A stretch of DNA of 12,398 nucleotides from Chloroflexaceae bacterium UBA1466 (lineage in GTDB: Bacteria; Chloroflexota; Chloroflexia; Chloroflexales; Chloroflexaceae), in the NCBI GenBank assembly GCA_002325605.1, contig DCSM01000049.1, positions 1 through 12,398 of the forward strand, read 5' to 3'. The translations under genes and the position numbers were made by a program. Below, piece by piece: positions 6,875-12,398 of this stretch (positions within the stretch are counted from its first letter, which is position 1; each line of letters begins with the position of its first letter). The notes under the pieces were generated by a model. That model was not told the DNA's origin. It saw nothing but the letters and a program-made list of their open reading frames with translations, and did not search any database.

Positions 6875-7531
6875 TTAACGATCAAGGTATGGCTGATCAA
6901 AGCCGAGTAACAGGCGGAGGCTGGCCACCATCGTTCCAAGGGCCGTTCCCAGAAGGATACTGCGTGCGCCAGCCAAGACAACGTAGTCCTTGAAGGAACC
7001 AACCGCTGCATCAACCCCCGCTAACCCTGCAACGAGAGGGGTTTGGGCCAGTAAAACGCCTAAGGCCACCAGAATGATGCAGATGGCCTCCGCCCGGCGT
7101 TGTTGAATGGCCCGCAGGATGGCGCTCAGACTAAAGAAAGCCATCAGGGCCAACAAGCTGCTGGCTAAAGGTTCATAGATCAACCGAAAAGAGAGGCGGA
7201 GAGGTTCTTCGGAAAGGCTCACGGGAAAAGCTTGCCCCGGCACGCCGAAAATCCCCAGCGCAATAACCGTAAACATGGCAAAGAGCAGCACAACGCTATA
7301 GCCCCAAGTTGGCTCGCGGCTGGCCACGTGCTGAAAATGCGTCCCGATGACGCTTCCTAACCCGATAAGGAGGGCTAGGCCCAGCAAAGTTGCGGTCCAA
7401 GTCACCAGCAAAGTTGCCACGGGGCTAATTAGGGGGATGCTCCCCAGTGAATCGACAAAGACCACCAGCCCAACTCCGCCCGCGATAATGGTAGCCAAAA
7501 GTCGTTTGGGGTCTTGTAGAAAACTCCGCAT
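6875..7531 (-). CDS. Conserved six-helix membrane protein
   Basis: 218 aa from ATG 7531, which has AGGGA eight bases upstream; a TTG one codon earlier is possible but less well placed. About six membrane helices are visible, near residues 10-28, 34-58, 76-96, 118-138, 146-168 and 180-203. The start RSFLQDPKRLLATIIAGG and the end RLLLGFDQPYLDR are polar boundaries that I recall as conserved in Chloroflexota relatives. No catalytic motif or transporter signature was seen. It is the second gene of the operon, 60 bases after the first, and probably a structural partner of the other membrane proteins. Function unknown. Confidence 0.75.
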   Translation of the reverse strand: MRSFLQDPKRLLATIIAGGVGLVVFVDSLGSIPLISPVATLLVTWTATLLGLALLIGLGSVIGTHFQHVASREPTWGYSVVLLFAMFTVIALGIFGVPGQAFPVSLSEEPLRLSFRLIYEPLASSLLALMAFFSLSAILRAIQQRRAEAICIILVALGVLLAQTPLVAGLAGVDAAVGSFKDYVVLAGARSILLGTALGTMVASLRLLLGFDQPYLDR

Positions 7532-7591
7532 CAATCTTTTCCCTATAATTGAATGTTCGATAGTTACCGGGCGACCAGGAGGCCGCCGCTT

Positions 7592-8443
7592 TTAAGGTAC
7601 TAGGAAAGGTAGGGTGAAAGGAAGCATGGGCTGCAAGGCTACAAGGCTTTGGAATAGCAAGCCCCCAACTACCAGCAAGCTCAGCGTTAGCCGCAAAGCA
7701 TCCTGGGTCAACAGCCGCGCTTGCGGGGTTGAACTTGCGGTTAGATAGGCTTCTGTTGCAAAGATTTCTTCGCCAATCAAAACCGAAGGCGAAACTAAAA
7801 AGAGCAAAGGTAAAGCACTAACTGAGGTTGTCCCCACTAATTGCGGGATAGAATATTGAGCAGCTTCTTCGCCCGCCAGGATAAATTCAGGCCCCAAAGG
7901 CCCAATGATTTGACTCGCTTCGAAGCGCTGGGGGCTATAGGTCGTCATGAGCCCCATTGCATAAGCCGTGGGGGCTTCAAGAGCTAAAAGCCGCACGCTG
8001 GCTGGGGCATAATCTTGGGCTTGACCTGCATGTTGGTATGCCTGGCGCAATGCACCTTTGAGAGCCAAATGAGCTACCGCATCCCCACTCGTGACTAACA
8101 CAGGTGTACCTTTTAAGGCCGTTTCTTCAATCACGCGGGCCGCCGCCAGAATCCCAGCCATTGTTTGGGCCATCGCTGGCGGTTGCCCAATTGAACCTGC
8201 GCCCGGACTCAAGTGAATGGCCCGCCCTGTCTCGGCTCCCCGGCGTAAAGCGGCGCGCAGAGTATCTAAAGCTGGCAAGGGCCGAAATTTAGGGAGATTC
8301 CCATGGAGCGCTTGAGCGTGGTGGAGCCAAGTGAAGCCAATCATCATGAAGATGATCAGGAGGCCCAAAATTGCTTGGGCTGGGATCAGATAGAGCGTTG
8401 CGAACAAGGTGCTGAACTTTTCCATCGCGGGTCGCAGAGCCAA
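7592..8443 (-). CDS. DUF6754-like membrane protein, first gene of the operon
   Basis: 283 aa from TTG 8443, with AGGA at 8455-8458, eleven bases upstream; an in-frame ATG at 8425 lacks a Shine-Dalgarno. A membrane helix lies at about 19-39, and a hydrophobic C-terminal segment at about 251-278. Between them is a ~200-residue alpha/beta-looking domain that opens with ETGRAIHLSPGAGSIG (71-86) and includes TPVLVTSGDA (113-122), GPLGPEFILAGEE (181-193) and SPSVLIGEEIFATEAYL (218-234). From memory these match the family named DUF6754, found in Chloroflexota and a few other groups; the match was not checked by search. The gene follows a good promoter and leads four further genes on the same strand. 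Function unknown. Confidence 0.7.
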   Translation of the reverse strand: MALRPAMEKFSTLFATLYLIPAQAILGLLIIFMMIGFTWLHHAQALHGNLPKFRPLPALDTLRAALRRGAETGRAIHLSPGAGSIGQPPAMAQTMAGILAAARVIEETALKGTPVLVTSGDAVAHLALKGALRQAYQHAGQAQDYAPASVRLLALEAPTAYAMGLMTTYSPQRFEASQIIGPLGPEFILAGEEAAQYSIPQLVGTTSVSALPLLFLVSPSVLIGEEIFATEAYLTASSTPQARLLTQDALRLTLSLLVVGGLLFQSLVALQPMLPFTLPFLVP

Positions 8444-8474
8444 GCTAACAAAAATCCTAAAGAAAGTTAGAGAT

Positions 8475-8504
8475 AGTATAGCACAGAAGATTCTATTGTG
8501 CCAA
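8475..8504 (-). promoter_or_regulatory. Promoter of the five-gene operon
   Basis: On the - strand TTGGCA (8504-8499) and TATACT (8480-8475) are 18 bases apart, and TGC directly before the -10 makes it extended. The predicted start is near 8468, about 25 bases before the TTG start at 8443, leaving room for the AGGA Shine-Dalgarno. No equally good promoter was seen between the five genes. Confidence 0.7.
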
Positions 8505-8539
8505 TTAAGCTAGTATGAAACCCAAGCTATTTTTCCCTC

Positions 8540-8587
8540 GGAGGCCACAGCTTTAGCTGTTGGGCCACGGCTAAAGCCGTGGCCTCC
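8540..8587. repeat. REP-like palindrome with nested inverted repeats
   Basis: The arms 8540-8557 (GGAGGCCACAGCTTTAGC) and 8570-8587 are inverted copies with 17 of 18 matches around a 12-base loop. The right half is itself a palindrome, GGCCACGGCT-AA-AGCCGTGGCC (8563-8584), and the left half is a less perfect one. Such CCACGGCTTTAGCCGTGG-type elements occur in many copies in some bacterial genomes. No T-run follows on either strand, so it is not an ordinary terminator. Confidence 0.65.
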
Positions 8588-8600
8588 GCCTTGGAAGCAA

Positions 8601-8709
8601 CGGTTTTAGCTGGAGTGAAAGGGTTTCCTTGCCACAGATGGCTCTAAAAGAGGCATTCGTGGCTGCTTCAGCCCGGCGTTCAGCAGCCGGGCTTTTGGTT
8701 GGCCCGGCC
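8601..8709. repeat. Cluster of further hairpins between the operon and the phosphofructokinase gene
   Basis: A decayed half-copy of the palindrome is visible at about 8601-8613 (CGGTTTTAGCTGG). An imperfect hairpin spans 8631-8663 with ends GCCAC and GTGGC. AGCCCGGC (8670-8677) pairs with GCCGGGCT (8686-8693), and that second arm can alternatively pair with GCCCGGC (8702-8708). The first pairing is followed by TTTT on the + strand only, where no gene is upstream. No coding frame was seen in 8444-8735. Confidence 0.5.
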
Positions 8710-8735
8710 ACCGAACACCTTTTTCCCTACCCTTC

Positions 8736-9896
8736 TTAATACAAGAAGGTCGGTTTGCCTAACAGATGGGAAACCTTGGGGCGATATTGTTCGGCATCAT
8801 ACAACTCGCGCACATCAACCCGCTTGAGGCCTTGAATGCAGGAATTGACAGGAACCGTTGTATAAATCCCGTTTTGTAAAGCCATCATCAGCCCGACATG
8901 GCCCTTTTCAATTTGTTGCACGGCCATGTTGCCAAACGACGAGGCCACCATCCGGTCTAGCGAATCGGGCGCTCCCGCTCGCATCAGGTAGGCCAATTGT
9001 TGGTTGACTACGTCGATTCCCGTAAGCCGCGTAATCGCTTCGCCGACGGTCTGCCCAATCCCCCCGAGCTTTTTGTGGCCGAAAGCATCTTCTTGCCCAT
9101 ATTCCACAATCTGCCCACCAAGCATACTTGCGCCTTCGGAAATCACCAAAACCGCATAGTTACTGGGATTATTTTTGCGGTCTTCGATCAGAAACTTGGC
9201 CACTTTTTCAATATCAAAGGGCACTTCGCTGATCAAAGCCCGATCTGCATCAGCGAGATAAGCTGAAATCAGCGCGGTTTCGCCGCTATTGCGCCCAAAC
9301 AATTCAACCACTGCAATCCGTTCGTGACTGCCCGTGGGCGTGCGGAGCGCATTGATGAACTCCACGCTGCGCGTCACGGCGGTGCTGAACCCAATGCAAT
9401 AATCGGTCCCGTGGACATCGTTATCCATTGTCTTGGGGATCGCTACCACGCCAAAGCCTTCAGTATGGAGCCGTGCCGCATAGGAAAGCGTGTCATCGCC
9501 CCCAATGGGGACCAACCGATCAATGCCCAAGCGTTCTAGCACTTTTAAGACGTGTGGGGTGCAATCGGTAGTTTTTTGCCCTTCTTGGAAAGGATATTTT
9601 TCCTTCAGAAAAGCAGGCAAATCTCCAGGGCGCACTTTCTGGGGATTAGTTCGAGAAGTGTGAAGATGCGTTCCGCCATAGCGGTCAATGGTGCGAACAC
9701 TTTGCCGCGTGAGTTGTTCAACCCACTGTTTGTTATCTTCCTCGCTGGCATCCAAGTTGTAATTCAACAACCCGGCCCAGCCTCGGCGAAACCCAAAGAC
9801 TTCCCAGCCATTTTCTTCGGCCCGATTGACTACAGCTTTGATGCACGGGTTTAAGCCTGGGACATCGCCGCCGCCGGTGAGGATTCCGATCCGCAT
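8736..9896 (-). CDS. pfp: 6-phosphofructokinase, probably PPi-dependent
   Basis: 386 aa, ATG start with AAGGAG eight bases upstream. It phosphorylates fructose 6-phosphate to the 1,6-bisphosphate in glycolysis. The fold signature is GILTGGGDVPGLNP (4-17). GGDDT (132-136) and PKTMDND (154-160), with the catalytic Asp at 158, decide the donor. ATP enzymes have Gly at the second position of GGDG and PGT-I-DND, whereas Asp135 and Lys155 here are the residues of PPi-dependent enzymes, making the reaction reversible. RIAVVELFGRNSG (193-205) binds the sugar phosphate. Length is slightly above the ~320 aa of E. coli PfkA and fits the bacterial PPi type. A 7-bp inverted repeat (8731-8737 with 8743-8749) overlaps the stop codon, but no T-tract follows it on the coding strand. 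It follows the 85-aa gene on the same strand and has its own likely promoter. Confidence 0.93.
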   Translation of the reverse strand: MRIGILTGGGDVPGLNPCIKAVVNRAEENGWEVFGFRRGWAGLLNYNLDASEEDNKQWVEQLTRQSVRTIDRYGGTHLHTSRTNPQKVRPGDLPAFLKEKYPFQEGQKTTDCTPHVLKVLERLGIDRLVPIGGDDTLSYAARLHTEGFGVVAIPKTMDNDVHGTDYCIGFSTAVTRSVEFINALRTPTGSHERIAVVELFGRNSGETALISAYLADADRALISEVPFDIEKVAKFLIEDRKNNPSNYAVLVISEGASMLGGQIVEYGQEDAFGHKKLGGIGQTVGEAITRLTGIDVVNQQLAYLMRAGAPDSLDRMVASSFGNMAVQQIEKGHVGLMMALQNGIYTTVPVNSCIQGLKRVDVRELYDAEQYRPKVSHLLGKPTFLY

Positions 9897-9927
9897 ACGA
9901 AAAGCTCCTTAAAAAGTTACTTCAGAA

Positions 9928-9984
9928 GGCAACACAGGTTTTTTGCCTCGGTTGCCTAATCTACTGCTGCTTCGGCGTATTGTA
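9928..9984 (-). promoter_or_regulatory. Leader hairpin and -10 element of the phosphofructokinase gene
   Basis: TACAAT (9984-9979, - strand) is a good -10 element, but no convincing -35 lies at 16-18 bases. In the ~75-base leader, AGGCAAC pairs with GTTGCCT (9958-9952 with 9934-9928), with a further AGG/CCT inside. It is not followed by U residues, so it is more likely a stabilising or regulatory hairpin than a terminator of the 85-aa gene. Confidence 0.4.
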
Positions 9985-10006
9985 CCACAGTTTTGGCAAA
10001 CAACGT

Positions 10007-10264
10007 TTAGGCTTTTGGGAAGCCTTCTTGGGCCAGGAACTGGCGCAATTCTTGCCAGCCAGCCTCATCAGTAAGCGCGGCGGTAGATTGGCCCCAGGGG
10101 CCTGAGCGCACGAAAGGTTGGCAAAAAAGGGCGACTTGGCTGCTCAAAAAATCGAGCGGCTTGATAATATCCAGCACGAGCGCTGCTGAATCGTGCAAGC
10201 CCGCCCGCGCCAGCCGCTGGCTGAGGTCTCGCAAAGCTTCAGTTTTTGGGGTAGATTGAGGCAT
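10007..10264 (-). CDS. Small hypothetical protein, 85 aa
   Basis: Starts at ATG 10264 with AAAGGAG eight bases upstream and ends in TAA, so it looks like a genuine gene. The sequence appears mostly helical: TEALRDLSQRLARAGLHDSA (8-27), then a hydrophobic middle around VLDIIKPLDFLSSQVALFCQ (30-49) and a C-terminal WQELRQFLAQEGF. There is no signal peptide, no clear membrane span and no metal-binding motif beyond a single Cys. Codon use fits the surrounding GC-rich genes, which suggests a resident gene. It is divergent from the toxin-antitoxin operon and lies 110 bases before the phosphofructokinase gene on the same strand. I do not recognise the family and give no function. Confidence 0.65.
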   Translation of the reverse strand: MPQSTPKTEALRDLSQRLARAGLHDSAALVLDIIKPLDFLSSQVALFCQPFVRSGPWGQSTAALTDEAGWQELRQFLAQEGFPKA

Positions 10265-10347
10265 TAGAAAGACTCCTTTTGACTTGATCTACATGAAGCA
10301 GGCTCAGGGAACAGCTCCGTTAGTTTTGAACTTGCCAAAAGCCGCTG

Positions 10348-10397
10348 TTGCACCCGCGCCAGTTTTGTGTTATAATCCAATTAACCTCTTTTGTTAA
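10348..10397 (+). promoter_or_regulatory. Promoter and candidate operator of the toxin-antitoxin operon
   Basis: TTGCAC (10348-10353) and TATAAT (10371-10376) are 17 bases apart, and TGT at 10368-10370 makes an extended -10. Just downstream, around the start of transcription, TTAAC (10381-10385) and GTTAA (10393-10397) form an inverted repeat with a 7-base spacer. That is a plausible binding site for the antitoxin's helix-turn-helix domain, but the half-sites are short. The rest of 10265-10347 shows nothing. Confidence 0.65.
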
Positions 10398-10419
10398 GAA
10401 CCTTTATAGGAGATAGCTT

Positions 10420-10755
10420 GTGAATGTCACTTTCAAAAACAAAAATTTAGATGAAATATGTAATGATTTTAAACTTTCACAAAAGATGTATGGAAAAGTC
10501 GGTGCAAAACGCTTACAACAAAGGCTTCAAGAATTACGAATAGTGAATAATCTCGCCGAAATGCGAAATTTTCCAGGTCGTTGTCATGAATTAAAGGGTA
10601 ATTTGGCAATGGTCTTGTCTTTAGACTTAAATCATCCTTTTAGATTACTTTTTAAGTCAGCAAATGATCCTATTCCATGCAAAGAAGATGGGGGTTTGGA
10701 TTGGACAGCCGTAACCGCCGTTGAAATTATTGGTGTGGAGGACACTCATGGGTAA
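10420..10755 (+). CDS. higB: HigB/RelE-family toxin (mRNA interferase)
   Basis: 111 aa from GTG 10420 with AGGAG seven bases upstream. The RelE/ParE-fold HigB type is recognised by FKNKNLDEICND at 5-16, the helix KMYGKVGAKRLQQRLQEL (22-39), MRNFPGRCHELKGN (48-61), SLDLNHPFRLLF (67-78) and DWTAVTAVEIIGVEDTH (94-110). Family toxins cleave mRNA on the ribosome. Basic and His residues in the PGRCHELKG and HPFRLLF segments are the likely active-site contributors. It is first in the operon and overlaps the antitoxin by eight bases (ATGGGTAA), the gene order typical of higBA. GC content is lower than that of the antitoxin, so the pair may not have a single composition history. The GTG start may keep toxin translation low. 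Confidence 0.88.
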   Translation: MNVTFKNKNLDEICNDFKLSQKMYGKVGAKRLQQRLQELRIVNNLAEMRNFPGRCHELKGNLAMVLSLDLNHPFRLLFKSANDPIPCKEDGGLDWTAVTAVEIIGVEDTHG

Positions 10756-11833
10756 CATTAAACAAAATGAATATTTCCCCAATTATGCTTCGCCTCCTGG
10801 GGATACGTTGTTGGAAATCATCGAGGACTTAGGAATGACGCAGGCGGAACTTGCGGACCGAACAGGTCGCCCTAAGAAGACGATCAACGAAATTATCAAG
10901 GGCAAAGCCGCGATTACGCCTGAAACAGCCCTTCAGTTCGAGCGGGTGTTAGGTGTTCCTGCTCATCTTTGGAATCAGCGCGAGAAGTATTATCGTGAAC
11001 TTTTGGCCCAACAAGAAGAGCGAGAAAGATTAGAAAAACAGCTTGCTTGGCTCAAGAAATTCCCTCTCAAAGAAATGGTAAAAAAGGGCTGGATTAAGTC
11101 TTACAAAGACAGCGTCGACCAAATGTGCGAAGTTTTACACTTCTTTGGGATTGCTTCCCCAGAGCAATGGCAAGCGACTTCGGCGGCTTTTCGGCAGACC
11201 AAAGCCTTTACCGTTCACGAGGGAGCGGTTGCAGCTTGGCTGCGGCGTGGGGAGCTTCTCGCGCAACAACTTCCCACAGAGCCTTACAAGCCGCGCTTAT
11301 TTCGGGCAACTTTAGCCCAACTGCGAGCCTTGACTAAGGAGCCGCCAAAGACTTTTGTGCCCCAATTGACCGTCAAATGTGCTGCAAGTGGGGTCGCGGT
11401 AGTTTTTGTCCCAGAGTTGCCAGGGGCGCGAGTTTCGGGGGCGACGCGCTGGCTGACCCCCACCAAAGCTTTGCTTCAACTCAGCTTCCGCTATCAAACA
11501 GCCGATCAGGTCTGGTTTAGCTTTTTTCATGAGGCGGGGCACATTCTGCTTCATGGCAAGCGCCTGGTTTTCCTCGAAACGGAAGCGCAAGCTGAACAAG
11601 AAGAAAAAGAAGCCGAAGCCAATCGCTTTGCTGCCGACCTGCTGATTCCCCCAGCGCAATGGCAAACCTTTCTGACGACGCAAGATTATAGTTCTAAAGC
11701 GGCCATTTGCTCATTTGCCACGGCGTTAGACCTTGCCCCTGGGATTGTGGTGGGGCGGCTCCAGCATGAGAAGTTGCTTCCCTTCGCCAGTCACAATGAC
11801 CTAAAGCAACGCCTTGCTGAGGGGGATTTGTAG
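10748..11833 (+). CDS. higA: HigA-type antitoxin fused to an ImmA/IrrE metallopeptidase domain
   Basis: 361 aa from ATG 10748, with GGAGG six bases upstream; the frame is open nine codons earlier but that start has no such site. Residues 17-75 form a helix-turn-helix of the XRE/HigA type (DLGMTQAELADRTGRPKKTI). A charged helical linker follows (80-125). The C-terminal half has FFHEAGHILLHG (259-270) with the zinc motif H261-E-x-x-H265 and EAEANRFAADLLIP (288-301), which supplies the third ligand, probably Glu288 or Glu290. ImmA/IrrE proteins cut repressors, so this antitoxin could be regulated by its own protease domain or act on others. Simple HigA proteins are about 100 aa. It is GC-rich like the host genes, unlike the toxin. 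It ends ten bases before a convergent gene. Confidence 0.88.
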   Translation: MGNIKQNEYFPNYASPPGDTLLEIIEDLGMTQAELADRTGRPKKTINEIIKGKAAITPETALQFERVLGVPAHLWNQREKYYRELLAQQEERERLEKQLAWLKKFPLKEMVKKGWIKSYKDSVDQMCEVLHFFGIASPEQWQATSAAFRQTKAFTVHEGAVAAWLRRGELLAQQLPTEPYKPRLFRATLAQLRALTKEPPKTFVPQLTVKCAASGVAVVFVPELPGARVSGATRWLTPTKALLQLSFRYQTADQVWFSFFHEAGHILLHGKRLVFLETEAQAEQEEKEAEANRFAADLLIPPAQWQTFLTTQDYSSKAAICSFATALDLAPGIVVGRLQHEKLLPFASHNDLKQRLAEGDL

Positions 11834-11843
11834 CGCTTCCAGC

Positions 11844-12398
11844 CTACAGCGCCAGCTTTGCCAACTGCTTGACCAACGCCACCGTTTTGACGCTCACCGT
11901 GACCACTTGCCCCACCAACCGCACGATATAATTCGGGTCTTCCGCCCGATTCGGGTCGCTCAAAACGGTTCCATCTTTCGCTTGCTTCACCCGATATTGC
12001 TCAATGACCCATTCTAACGCCGAGCGATTCCCCAATTTATACTCAAAGCATTCAGGCGGAATCCCCTTCAACGTCAAGGCCGCATTCACGACCAGCGCGG
12101 TTTTCTCCTCGATCAGCTTCATTTTCTCAATTCGCGCCGTCCATAACGTGCTTTTCTCCACCCGTCTGAGCGGATAAGGCGTTTGCTGCTCATAAAAAAG
12201 ATGCAAATGCGCTAATTCCAAACCAATCTCGACCATTTCCTGAAAGGCGGCGCGAGTCGCAACTAAGGGGATGCGCGGTAACGCTAATTTCAGGTTTTTC
12301 GCATACCGTTCGCGGTAGGTCGGGTGGTGCAAAAGCGCGTAAAGGTAATAGAAAATGGCTTTTTTCGCTGAATCAACGTTGGTTGAGCTTGCCGAAAC
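11844..12398 (-). CDS. Type ISP restriction-modification enzyme, C-terminal end (partial)
   Basis: 185 codons are visible; the frame is open to the window edge, so the N-terminal part is missing. The segment starting AIFYYLYALLHHPTYRERYA, with IPPECFEYKLGNRSALEWVI and DPNYIVRLVGQVVTVSVKTV, matches from memory the C-terminal target-recognition region of large single-chain type ISP enzymes, which join nuclease, translocase and adenine methyltransferase. Those proteins are usually above 1000 aa, so most of the gene lies outside. The stop is TAG at 11844-11846. It converges on the antitoxin gene with no room for a terminator between them. Whether the nuclease part is intact cannot be seen. Alternative names in databases for the same family are helicase or methyltransferase. 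Confidence 0.8.
   Translation of the reverse strand, partial: VSASSTNVDSAKKAIFYYLYALLHHPTYRERYAKNLKLALPRIPLVATRAAFQEMVEIGLELAHLHLFYEQQTPYPLRRVEKSTLWTARIEKMKLIEEKTALVVNAALTLKGIPPECFEYKLGNRSALEWVIEQYRVKQAKDGTVLSDPNRAEDPNYIVRLVGQVVTVSVKTVALVKQLAKLAL

Noticed and set aside
6745..7014. Extending the P-x-W-L protein by 90 residues to an in-frame start at 7014
   Set aside because: It would overlap the upstream membrane-protein gene by 140 bases in another frame. The added residues have no repeat-like character, and the stretch nearest the gap overlaps the structured leader.
8670..8696. Intrinsic terminator on the + strand (AGCCCGGC hairpin followed by TTTT)
   Set aside because: There is no + strand gene upstream for several kilobases, and on the - strand the hairpin lacks a T-run.

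Overview
The window looks like chromosomal DNA of a Chloroflexota bacterium, most likely Anaerolineae-like. The grounds are a set of uncharacterised membrane-protein genes next to a MutL/GlmL-type ATPase gene, which I recall from that phylum, and a PPi-type phosphofructokinase. This assignment rests on recalled protein similarity, not on a search. Most genes have medium-high GC. The stretch from about 24 to 790 and the toxin gene at 10420-10755 are clearly AT-richer and look acquired.

Left edge (1-790, + strand): a good extended -10 promoter starts a short transcript. Its first ~70 nt fold like a tRNA (D arm, T arm, partial acceptor stem), but the anticodon arm is closed by only three nucleotides (UUC). 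Its 3' acceptor half can instead pair with a downstream segment to form a 13-bp hairpin. A small stem over the Shine-Dalgarno follows, then an AT-rich 149-codon gene resembling a truncated HEPN-type protein. A bidirectional terminator separates it from the next operon.

Centre (820-8443, - strand): one apparent operon of five genes, read right to left from a sigma70-like promoter at 8475-8504. The order is a DUF6754-like membrane protein, a six-helix membrane protein, a 969-aa protein with 16 P-x-W-L-type motifs and a two-helix membrane-anchored C-terminal domain, a second multi-pass membrane protein, and an enlarged MutL/GlmL-like ATPase. No glutamate mutase gene is present. The likely reading is an uncharacterised membrane complex in which motif arrays on the scaffold and on the ATPase tail recruit partners. 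The scaffold mRNA has a structured leader in which a hairpin seems to bring a distant Shine-Dalgarno next to the start codon.

8444-10264: a non-coding block with REP-like palindromes, then a phosphofructokinase gene with the residues of the PPi-dependent type, and an 85-aa unknown gene, all on the - strand.

Right edge (10348-12398): a HigBA-type toxin-antitoxin pair on the + strand, with a promoter and a possible operator. The antitoxin is fused to an ImmA/IrrE metallopeptidase domain. It converges, 10 bp apart, on the C-terminal end of a type ISP restriction-modification enzyme that runs off the window. This side looks like the start of a defence region.
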